Positions 57,956 to 64,000 of a stretch of 64,000 bases of DNA are shown here, in pieces (position 1 is the stretch's first letter; each line of letters opens with the position of its first letter). The notes under the pieces were generated by a model. It had not been told where the DNA came from and ran no database searches. It worked only from the letters and a program-made list of their open reading frames with translations. Source of the stretch: Streptomyces candidus (GTDB lineage: Bacteria > Actinomycetota > Actinomycetes > Streptomycetales > Streptomycetaceae); contig NZ_JACHEM010000013.1 in the NCBI RefSeq assembly GCF_014207445.1, positions 62,001 through 126,000 on the forward strand. Reading direction: 5' to 3'. The position numbers and the translations under genes were made by a program.

Positions 57956-59128
57956 ATGAGCAGCGAGAACCTCCCCCAGAGCCCTGACCAGGACCAGGCG
58001 CCCCAGGAGCCGCGCAAGCCGCGCGTGGCCGTCGTCTTCGGCGGCCGAAGCTCCGAGCACGGGATTTCGGTCGTCACGGCCGGTGCCGTCATGCGGGCCA
58101 TCGACCGCGAGAAGTACGACGTGCTGCCGATCGGCATCACGTCGGACGGGCGCTGGGCGCTGACCGCCGACGAACCCGACCGCATGGCGATCACCGACCG
58201 CAAGGTCCCCAACGTCGAGCAGCTCGCCGAGTCCACCGAGGGCGCGGTGGTCCTGTCCGTCGACCCCGCCAACCGCGAGGTCGTCTACAGCGAGCCGGGC
58301 TCGGTGCCCAAGGCGCTCGGCGAGGTCGACGTCGTCTTCCCCGTGCTGCACGGCCCGTACGGCGAGGACGGCACGCTCCAGGGCCTGCTGGAGCTCTCCG
58401 GGGTGCCCTACGTGGGCTCCGGCGTCCTCGCGTCGGCCGTCGGCCAGGACAAGGAGTACATGAAGCGCGTCTTCCTCTCCTTCGGACTGCCGGTCGGACC
58501 GTACGAGGTGATCCGGCCGCGCGAGTGGGCCGCCGACCCCTCCGCCGCCCGCGCGCGCATCGTCGACTTCGCGGGCGAGCACGGCTGGCCGCTCTTCGTG
58601 AAACCCGCCCGCGGCGGCTCCTCCATGGGAATCACCAAGGTGAGCGACCTGTCCGGGCTGGACGAGGCGATCGAGGAGGCACAGCGGCACGACCCGAAGG
58701 TGCTCGTCGAGTCGCTGCTCACCGGTCGCGAGATCGAGTGCGGGGTGCTGGAGTTCGAGGACGGCCCGCGGGCGAGCGTGCCCGCGGAGATCCCGCCGGT
58801 CTCCGCCCACGACTTCTACGACTTCGAGGCGAAGTACATCGACTCCGCGGCCGGGATCGTTCCCGCGCCGCTGACCGGCGCGCAGACCGCCGAACTCCAG
58901 CGGCTCGCCGTCCGGGCCTTCGACGCGGCGTCCTGCGAAGGACTCGTCCGGGCGGACTTCTTCCTCCAGGACAACGGCGAGTTCGTGATCAACGAGATCA
59001 ACACGATGCCCGGCTTCACGCCCATCTCGATGTATCCGAGGATGTGGCAGGAGAGCGGCGTGGACTACGCGGAGCTGATCGACCGGCTCATCCAGGCGGC
59101 GCTCCGGCGCCCCACCGGACTGCGGTAG
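57956..59128 (+). CDS. ddlA: D-alanine--D-alanine ligase
   Basis: The 390-residue ATP-grasp ligase makes the D-Ala-D-Ala dipeptide of peptidoglycan. Signatures are VAVVFGGRSSEHGISVVTAG, VFPVLHGPYGEDGTLQGLLE, LFVKPARGGSSMGITKV, FYDFEAKYIDSAAGIVPAPL, and FVINEINTMPGFTPISMYPRMW. The Tyr-containing omega-loop YDFEAKY fits a D-Ala-specific enzyme, not a VanA/VanB-type D-Ala-D-Lac ligase. TACCCT lies nine bases before the ATG with no ribosome-binding site, so the mRNA may be nearly leaderless. Confidence 0.95.
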   Translation: MSSENLPQSPDQDQAPQEPRKPRVAVVFGGRSSEHGISVVTAGAVMRAIDREKYDVLPIGITSDGRWALTADEPDRMAITDRKVPNVEQLAESTEGAVVLSVDPANREVVYSEPGSVPKALGEVDVVFPVLHGPYGEDGTLQGLLELSGVPYVGSGVLASAVGQDKEYMKRVFLSFGLPVGPYEVIRPREWAADPSAARARIVDFAGEHGWPLFVKPARGGSSMGITKVSDLSGLDEAIEEAQRHDPKVLVESLLTGREIECGVLEFEDGPRASVPAEIPPVSAHDFYDFEAKYIDSAAGIVPAPLTGAQTAELQRLAVRAFDAASCEGLVRADFFLQDNGEFVINEINTMPGFTPISMYPRMWQESGVDYAELIDRLIQAALRRPTGLR

Positions 59129-59184
59129 TACCCGTACGGGTGGCGGACACCGCCCCTGGACGACCGGCCGGACCCCCGTGCCTG

Positions 59185-59673
59185 CTAGTCGTCCAGGGTC
59201 TTGGGGATCGACTTGTCGACGGGCTTCGCGAAGTCGACGAGGATGCCCGCGTCCGCGTGGTACGAGGCGGGGACCAGCAGCTCCACGTACGCCTCGCGGT
59301 AGCGCGAGTAGAACCGCAGCCCGTCCTCGTCCCGGTCGTCGACCACCCAGCCCACGCCGTTCACCTCCGCGCCGTGCAGCGACGGGTCGGCCACCTCGGC
59401 GGGCCGGTCGATGCCGCAGCGCAGTACGATCGCCGGGTCGCCCCAGGCCGCGGTGTACGGGGACTCGGGCGACGTGTCGCGGCGTGCCACGTCCTCAAGG
59501 ACCTTCGCAGGGAGCTCCTTGTGGAGCGCCCTGCAGTACCCCGCGATGTCGGCGGGCGGCGAAGGAACCGCCACGGCCTGCGAACCGTCGGTGGGAGAAC
59601 AGGCAACGGCCGCCGACAGCAGAAGCGCTGCGGCGGCCGAGGTGCGGCCGAGCCGGTGGGTCGAGGACTTCAT
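59185..59673 (-). CDS. DUF3515-like lipoprotein
   Basis: The 162-residue protein has a lipoprotein signal: basic MKSSTHRLGRT, a hydrophobic stretch and LSAAVAC (Cys25). The mature part has IAGYCRALHKELPAKVLEDV, CGIDRPAEV, GVGWVVDDRDEDGLRFYSRYREAYVELLVP and a C-terminal IPKTLDD. This matches the small actinobacterial DUF3515 family, of unknown function and regularly placed by ddl and thiL. It converges on ddlA. Confidence 0.85.
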   Translation of the reverse strand: MKSSTHRLGRTSAAAALLLSAAVACSPTDGSQAVAVPSPPADIAGYCRALHKELPAKVLEDVARRDTSPESPYTAAWGDPAIVLRCGIDRPAEVADPSLHGAEVNGVGWVVDDRDEDGLRFYSRYREAYVELLVPASYHADAGILVDFAKPVDKSIPKTLDD

Positions 59674-59693
59674 CCGGCCAAGCGTAGACGGGG

Positions 59694-59927
59694 CTACAGG
59701 TGGACGACCGGGCAGGTCAGTGTGCGTGTGATGCCGTCCACCTGCTGGATCTTGGCAACCACCATGCGGCCGAGTTCGTCGACGGTGTCCGACTGGGCCC
59801 GCACGATCACGTCGTAGGGTCCGGTCACGTCCTCGGCCTGGACGACTCCCGAGATTTTCCCGATCAGGTCGGCAACGGTCGACGCCTTGCCGACTTCGGT
59901 CTGGATGAGGATGTACGCCTGTACCAC
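59694..59927 (-). CDS. Lrp/AsnC ligand-binding domain protein without DNA-binding domain
   Basis: This 77-residue protein consists only of the RAM/AsnC_trans_reg domain: VQAYILIQTEVGKASTVADL, then VVQAEDVTGPYDVIVRAQSDTVDELGRMVVAKIQQVDGITRTLTCPVVHL. It lacks the helix-turn-helix, like other stand-alone AsnC ligand-binding proteins of actinobacteria. Such proteins form multimers and may bind amino acids. GGAGG lies four bases before the GTG. It is divergent from thiL and could form an operon with the DUF3515 gene behind it. Confidence 0.88.
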   Translation of the reverse strand: MVQAYILIQTEVGKASTVADLIGKISGVVQAEDVTGPYDVIVRAQSDTVDELGRMVVAKIQQVDGITRTLTCPVVHL

Positions 59928-60094
59928 GGAACCTCCAAGGCGGCCACGAGGATCATGTGGGGTGGGGGAAAGAGACGCCACCGTACCGTGTCGCCGCGGG
60001 CGGTGGGGAGACCTGCGCGACCGCCGGAACAGGGGCCGCCGCGCGTCCGAAGCCGTACGGCAGTCCGTACGGCACGTCGTACGAAGAACAGAAG

Positions 60095-60123
60095 TTGACG
60101 TACGTGTTGACGGTACCTACAGC
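60095..60123 (+). promoter_or_regulatory. Candidate thiL promoter
   Basis: TTGACG (60095-60100), a 17-base spacer, and TACAGC (60118-60123) form a plausible promoter 49 bases before the thiL ATG. I see no recognisable TPP riboswitch core here. Confidence 0.45.
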
Positions 60124-60171
60124 AGTGTCGGCTCGCGACCGCAAGCGCACTGGGGCAGAAGGGGCACATAC

Positions 60172-61137
60172 ATGAAGGGCACCGTGGGCGAGCTGGGGGA
60201 GTTCGGCCTCATCCGAGAGCTGACCTCCCGGCTCACCTCCACCCCGGCCGTACGGCTCGGGCCCGGCGACGACGCGGCCGTCGTCGCCGCACCGGACCGG
60301 CGGGTCGTCGCCAGTACGGACATCCTGCTCGAAGGCCGGCACTTCCGGCGCGACTGGTCGACCGCCTACGACGTGGGCCGCAAGGCCGCCGCGCAGAACC
60401 TCGCCGACATCGCCGCCATGGGCGCCGTGCCGACCGCCCTGCTGCTGGGCCTGGTGGTGCCCGCCGAACTCCCGGCGACCTGGCCCGTCGAGCTGATGGA
60501 CGGGCTGCGCGACGAATGCCAGGTGGCGGGCGCCGCCGTGGTCGGCGGGGACGTCGTACGCGGCGAGACCATCACCGTCGCGATCACCGCGCTCGGCGAC
60601 CTGCGCAACCACGACCCGGTGCTGCGCTCCGGCGCACAGCCGGGCGACGTCGTCGCGGTGACGGGGTGGCTGGGCTGGTCGGCGGCCGGGCACGCGGTGC
60701 TCTCCCGCGGATTCCGCTCGCCGCGCGCCTTCGTGGAGGCCCACCGGCGGCCGGAACCGCCGTACCACGCGGGACCCGCGGCGGCCGGACTCGGTGCGAC
60801 CGCGATGACCGACGTCAGCGACGGACTCGTCGCGGACCTCGGGCACATCGCGGAGGCCAGCAAGGTCCGCATCGACCTGCGCTCCGGCCTCATCGACATC
60901 CCCACCCAGATGTCGGACATCGGGCAGGCGGTCGGCGTCGACCCGCTGCAGTGGGTGCTCACCGGGGGAGAGGACCACGCGATCGTGGCGACCTTCCCGC
61001 CGGACGTGAAGCTGCCCGCCCGCTGGAAGGTGATCGGCGAAGTACTGAACCCGTCCGCGCTGCCCCAGGTGACCGTCGACGGGGCGCCCTGGACGGACAA
61101 GGGCGGCTGGGACCACTTCGGCGACATCGAGGGCTGA
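60172..61137 (+). CDS. thiL: Thiamine-monophosphate kinase
   Basis: The 321-residue enzyme phosphorylates thiamine monophosphate to the active cofactor thiamine pyrophosphate. The PurM/SelD-fold signatures are LGELGEFGLIRELTSRL-like at the N-terminus, RLGPGDDAAVV (metal-binding Asp pair), STDILLEGRHFRRDWSTAYDVGRKAAAQNLADIAAMGAVP, GGDVVRG, and AMTDVSDGLVADLGHIAEASKV. GAAGGGGC precedes the ATG. The thiamine gene thiD follows after 46 bases but seems to have its own promoter. Confidence 0.94.
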   Translation: MKGTVGELGEFGLIRELTSRLTSTPAVRLGPGDDAAVVAAPDRRVVASTDILLEGRHFRRDWSTAYDVGRKAAAQNLADIAAMGAVPTALLLGLVVPAELPATWPVELMDGLRDECQVAGAAVVGGDVVRGETITVAITALGDLRNHDPVLRSGAQPGDVVAVTGWLGWSAAGHAVLSRGFRSPRAFVEAHRRPEPPYHAGPAAAGLGATAMTDVSDGLVADLGHIAEASKVRIDLRSGLIDIPTQMSDIGQAVGVDPLQWVLTGGEDHAIVATFPPDVKLPARWKVIGEVLNPSALPQVTVDGAPWTDKGGWDHFGDIEG

Positions 61138-61170
61138 CCCGGCGGCGCCTTCGCCGGCCGGGCCCCGCGT

Positions 61171-61176
61171 TACATT
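61171..61176 (+). promoter_or_regulatory. Putative -10 box of a leaderless thiD transcript
   Basis: TACATT ends seven bases before the thiD ATG, with no Shine-Dalgarno in between. Confidence 0.4.
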
Positions 61177-61183
61177 CGCAGGT

Positions 61184-62011
61184 ATGCGAATAACTCCTGC
61201 CGCACGTCACGGCGTGCTCCCCTGCGTGCTCACCGTCGCCGGTTCGGACTCCGGCGGCGGTGCGGGCATCCAGGCCGACCTCAAGACGATGCTGGCCCTG
61301 GGCGTGCACGGGATGAGCGTGCTCACCGCCGTCACCGCCCAGAACTCCCTGGGTGTGCAAGGGGTTTGGGACCTCCCGGTGGCGGCGGTTCGGGCCCAGT
61401 ACCGCAGCGTCGTGGACGACATCGGCGTGCAGGCCGTGAAGACCGGCATGCTGTCGTCCGCGGAACTGGTCGAGGAGGTCGCGGACCTGCTGGCCGGCAC
61501 GGACGCCCCGGTGGTCGTCGACCCGGTGGGCGTCTCCAAGCACGGCGACCCGCTGCTCGCCGCGTCCGCCGTGGAGTCGGTACGGAAGTTCCTGCTGCCG
61601 ACGGCGACCGTCGCCACCCCGAACCTCGACGAGGTGGCCCAACTCACCGGCGTACGGGTCGAGTCGGAGAACGACCTGCGGCGCGCCGCGGACGCCGTGC
61701 TGGCCTGCGGCCCGCGCTGGGTCCTCGTCAAGGGCGGGCATCTCCCGGGCGACGCGGTCGACTTGCTGACCGACGGAACCGACGAGCACTGGCTGCGCTC
61801 CGTCCGCCACGACAACCGCCATACCCACGGCACCGGTTGCACCCTGGCCTCCGCCATCGCCTCCGGCCTCGCGAAGGGGCTGGACGTGCCGCAGGCGGCA
61901 CAGGCGGCCAAGGAGTACGTGACCGAGGCCATCGCGGCGGGGTTCGCGCTGGGCGCGGGGATCGGCCCGGTCGACCACGGCTGGCGGCTGCGGGACTCGC
62001 AGGACCGGTGA
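61184..62011 (+). CDS. thiD: Hydroxymethylpyrimidine/phosphomethylpyrimidine kinase
   Basis: This 275-residue ribokinase-fold enzyme phosphorylates HMP and HMP-P for thiamine synthesis. Signatures are LTVAGSDSGGGAGIQADLKTMLALGVHGMSVLTAVTAQN (substrate loop), VKTGMLSS, VVVDPVGVSKHGDPLL, TPNLDEVAQLTGV, VLVKGGHLPGD, and HTHGTGCTLASAIASGLAKG (anion hole and catalytic Cys). It lies directly after thiL, so two late steps of thiamine phosphate metabolism are together. Confidence 0.94.
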   Translation: MRITPAARHGVLPCVLTVAGSDSGGGAGIQADLKTMLALGVHGMSVLTAVTAQNSLGVQGVWDLPVAAVRAQYRSVVDDIGVQAVKTGMLSSAELVEEVADLLAGTDAPVVVDPVGVSKHGDPLLAASAVESVRKFLLPTATVATPNLDEVAQLTGVRVESENDLRRAADAVLACGPRWVLVKGGHLPGDAVDLLTDGTDEHWLRSVRHDNRHTHGTGCTLASAIASGLAKGLDVPQAAQAAKEYVTEAIAAGFALGAGIGPVDHGWRLRDSQDR

Positions 62012-62059
62012 GCGGACGCCTGCCCAGGACCGCCGAGGTCCGGCGGGGGCCGTGCCGGG

Positions 62060-62084
62060 CGGGCAGCCGCCGTCCGGCTGCCCG
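62060..62084. terminator. Hairpin between convergent thiD and DAK-family gene
   Basis: CGGGCAGCC (62060-62068) pairs with GGCTGCCCG (62076-62084) around a seven-base loop, midway in a 94-base convergent gap. It probably works in both directions. Confidence 0.6.
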
Positions 62085-62105
62085 GCGCCGGTCACCCGGT
62101 GGCGG

Positions 62106-63743
62106 TCACTCGATGCCGATCAGCAGCATCGACGCCTGACGGCCGCCGGCGTAGATCACCGTGTCCACCGCCAGGTGCCGTTTGCGCACATGGGACTCCA
62201 GTGCTTCCGCGAGCCCGTCCGGCACGCCTTCGCCCAGCACCAGCGTCACCAGTTCGCCGCCCGCCGACAGCATCCGGTCCAGCACCGTACGGGCCGTCGC
62301 CGCGACGTCCGTGCCGATGACGGCGACGTCCCCGTCGATCAGCCCGAGGACGTCGCCCGCCTGGCAGACGCCCGCCATCGTCCAGGACTGGCGTTCCGCG
62401 ACGGCCAGTTCGGCATAGCGGGTGGCGCCCGCCGCCGACGTCATCGCGACCACGTCCTCGTCGAACCGCCGCTCCGGCTCGTGCACGGCGAGGGCCGCGA
62501 TGCCCTGGACCGCCGCCCGCGTGGGGATGAGGGCGACCCGTACCCCCTCCGTCCGCACCTGCTGGGCCGCCGCCGCGGCCGGGTGCCGCAGATCGGCGTC
62601 GTTCGGCAGCAGCACCACCTCCCGCGCGTGCGCCCGCCGGATCGCGTCGACCAGCTCACCACTGGCCGGCGGCTCTCCGGGCCGCGCCAGTACGGTGGTC
62701 GCCCCCGCCGCCGCGCACAGCTCCCTGAGCCCTTCGCCCGGGACGACCGCGACGACCGCCCGCTGGACCCGCTCGCGCGGCGGGGCCACTCGGTCCGCAC
62801 CGAAGTGCGTGATCCGGATCCGGTACGGCCGGCCCGCCTCCACGCCCGCCTCCACCGCCGCCCCCGCGTCGTCGACGTGGACGTGCACGTTCCACAGCCC
62901 GTCGCCGCCGACGACGACCAGCGAGTCGCCGAGGGAGTCCAGCCGCGCCCGCAGCCGGTCCACGGACGCGTCGTCCGCCTCCAGCAGATAGATCACCTCG
63001 AAGGCGGGGCCGCCCTCGTCGGCGTGGTCGGTGGAGCAGTCGTCGACGAGCAGACCGTGCGGGACGCGCGGACGCGAGGCGACCGCCTCCCCGGTCAGGG
63101 CCTCCACCAGTGCCCCGAGCACCGCCACCAGACCCCGGCCGCCCGCGTCCACGACACCGGCCCGGCCCAGGGCGGCCAACTGCCCGGTCGTCTCGGCCAG
63201 GGCCCTGCGGGCCCCGTCGTACGCGGCCCGCGCGGCCTCCGCGGCCGTCGTACCGGCCGCCGCGTCGGCCGCCGCGGTCGCCACCGTCAGTACCGTTCCC
63301 TCCACGGGATGCGCCACCGCCCGGTACGCGGAGGAGGCGGCCCGGCGCAGTGCCCGGCGCAGATCGGCGCCGTCGGCGCTCTCCGCGTGCGCGAGGTCCT
63401 GCGCGAGCTCCTCGGACATGCCGCGCAGCAGCTGGGAGAGGATCGTGCCGGAATTGCCGCGGGCCCCTATCAGCGCGCCGTGCGCCATCGCCCGCACCGC
63501 GTCGGACAGCAGGGGAACGGACGGCGGCGGGCCGACGACCGTCGCGTGCGCGGCGAAGACCGCTTCGAGGGCCTGGGCGGCGGACTCCATCGTCAGGAAG
63601 AGATTGGTGCCGGTGTCCCCGTCCGCGACCGGATAGACGTTGATCGCGTCGATCTCCTCGCGTTCCGCGCCCAGCGCCTCCAGGGCCAGCGAGCACCAGG
63701 TGCGTACCGCGACGGCGTCGAGATCGTCGGGGGACTGCGGCAC
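62106..63743 (-). CDS. DAK2/FakA-like protein (DhaL-type kinase domain protein)
   Basis: The 545-residue protein begins with a DhaL/DAK2 domain bearing the nucleotide and Mg site INVYPVADGDTGTNLF at about residues 34-49, and ALIGARGNSGTILSQLLRG. A middle domain and a C-terminal DegV-like half follow (VVPGEGLRELCAAAGATTVLA, VVLLPNDADLRHPAAAAA). Related proteins (FakA) phosphorylate DegV-bound fatty acids in Firmicutes; the role in actinobacteria is unproven. The GTG at 63743 has AAGGAGGAGG five bases upstream; the frame extends 54 codons further without support. It is divergent from rpmB. Confidence 0.85.
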   Translation of the reverse strand: MPQSPDDLDAVAVRTWCSLALEALGAEREEIDAINVYPVADGDTGTNLFLTMESAAQALEAVFAAHATVVGPPPSVPLLSDAVRAMAHGALIGARGNSGTILSQLLRGMSEELAQDLAHAESADGADLRRALRRAASSAYRAVAHPVEGTVLTVATAAADAAAGTTAAEAARAAYDGARRALAETTGQLAALGRAGVVDAGGRGLVAVLGALVEALTGEAVASRPRVPHGLLVDDCSTDHADEGGPAFEVIYLLEADDASVDRLRARLDSLGDSLVVVGGDGLWNVHVHVDDAGAAVEAGVEAGRPYRIRITHFGADRVAPPRERVQRAVVAVVPGEGLRELCAAAGATTVLARPGEPPASGELVDAIRRAHAREVVLLPNDADLRHPAAAAAQQVRTEGVRVALIPTRAAVQGIAALAVHEPERRFDEDVVAMTSAAGATRYAELAVAERQSWTMAGVCQAGDVLGLIDGDVAVIGTDVAATARTVLDRMLSAGGELVTLVLGEGVPDGLAEALESHVRKRHLAVDTVIYAGGRQASMLLIGIE

Positions 63744-63988
63744 CTGGGCCTCCTCCTTGAGCAGCAAGAACTCCCGCAGAGTAGTCCCCGGCAGGCGGCC
63801 GGCGGGAGAAGGGGCCGGGGCGTGGGTCCCCGTGACCGTGGTAGTTTCGTTGTACGAGAGCAGTCGTTGTATGCTGCTCCGGTTGCCCGATGAAAATCGG
63901 GACATTCCCCCGGCAGTGCCACAGGATCCTCGGATCTTTCGGCCTGCCGGAATTCACTGTAAGTGCATCTGAAGTCTTTGGAGTGACC

Positions 63989-64000
63989 GTGGCTGCCAAC
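63989..64000 (+). CDS. rpmB: 50S ribosomal protein L28 (first four codons; cut by window edge)
   Basis: GTG GCT GCC AAC encodes MAAN, the start of actinobacterial L28, and GGAG lies five bases upstream of the GTG. In Streptomyces rpmB sits between thiD and the DAK-family gene, divergent from the latter, as here. Only four codons are visible, so the call rests mainly on position. The 63744-63988 gap is the divergent promoter region and contains a small CCCGAT/ATCGGG hairpin (63886-63901). Confidence 0.6.

Noticed and set aside
60040..60110. Clustered GTACGG/CGTACG words upstream of thiL, considered as operator or riboswitch
   Set aside because: Such words are very frequent throughout this genome, and no TPP-riboswitch core (CTGAGA...) is present.
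1..64000. CRISPR arrays, insertion sequences or prophage genes
   Set aside because: No regularly spaced repeats, transposase-like or phage-like proteins were seen in the window.

Overview
This is a 64 kb stretch of very GC-rich actinobacterial chromosome, almost certainly Streptomyces. The evidence is strong G/C bias at third codon positions, frequent GTG starts, two tandem conservons (cvnABCD), the ndgR/leuC-leuD pair, the HU-type HupS with a lysine-rich tail, accB-accE, and a gltX / Gln-Glu tRNA neighbourhood. The gene order recalls the core-chromosome segment between putA/prodh and rpmB in Streptomyces coelicolor; this comparison is from memory and was not computed. Most of the window is housekeeping, with accessory modules inserted.

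Layout. 0-4.5 kb: end of an unknown gene, a PucR-type regulator, and proline catabolism (proline dehydrogenase, pruA). 4.6-8.9 kb: DUF1206 membrane protein, quinone-oxidoreductase-like enzyme, an AAC(2')-like acetyltransferase, a PadR/HAAS pair and a 50-residue protein. 9-16 kb: branched-chain amino-acid genes leuB, ilvE and cimA, the last behind a probable transcription attenuator, interrupted by an endonuclease/exonuclease/phosphatase-family gene and a secreted beta-propeller. 16.2-20.8 kb: a complete lasso-peptide cluster (precursor, cyclase, RRE protein, leader peptidase, ABC exporter). 20.9-23.8 kb: a membrane protein with a Gly-rich tail, a zinc-protease-like protein and YceI. 24.2-31.6 kb: five tightly packed genes encoding a trypsin-like protease, a PknG-type kinase, a VWA/zinc-ribbon protein, a four-TM sensor-like protein and a solute-binding lipoprotein. 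31.8-33.7 kb: accB-accE. 33.9-45.1 kb: two conservons on the minus strand. 45.6-49.6 kb: a small protein, an FAH-family enzyme, gltX, a HAD hydrolase and five tRNA genes (Gln, Glu, Glu, Gln, Glu). 50-54.9 kb: STAS protein, ndgR, leuCD, hupS. 55-64 kb: cofC, plsC-like, gpsA, ddlA, a lipoprotein, an AsnC-type domain protein, thiL, thiD, a DAK/FakA-like protein and the first codons of rpmB.

Two modules stand out. The lasso cluster encodes a 39-residue precursor whose predicted 17-residue core has Gly1, Glu9 and two cysteines, consistent with a nine-residue macrolactam ring tied to the tail by one disulfide. The protease-kinase-VWA-sensor-lipoprotein cassette looks like an expanded and rearranged version of the glnX-glnH-pknG nutrient-sensing operon of mycobacteria and corynebacteria; its first gene carries a TTA codon, suggesting bldA control. 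Other notable points are a 161-bp identical stretch between the two cvnD copies (likely gene conversion), several promoters whose -10 boxes lie 6-7 bases before a start codon (leaderless mRNAs), and co-location of gltX with the tRNA-Glu and tRNA-Gln genes.

Starts were chosen from ribosome-binding sites, ATGA overlaps and homologous context. Family assignments are from recognition of motifs and were not checked by database search.
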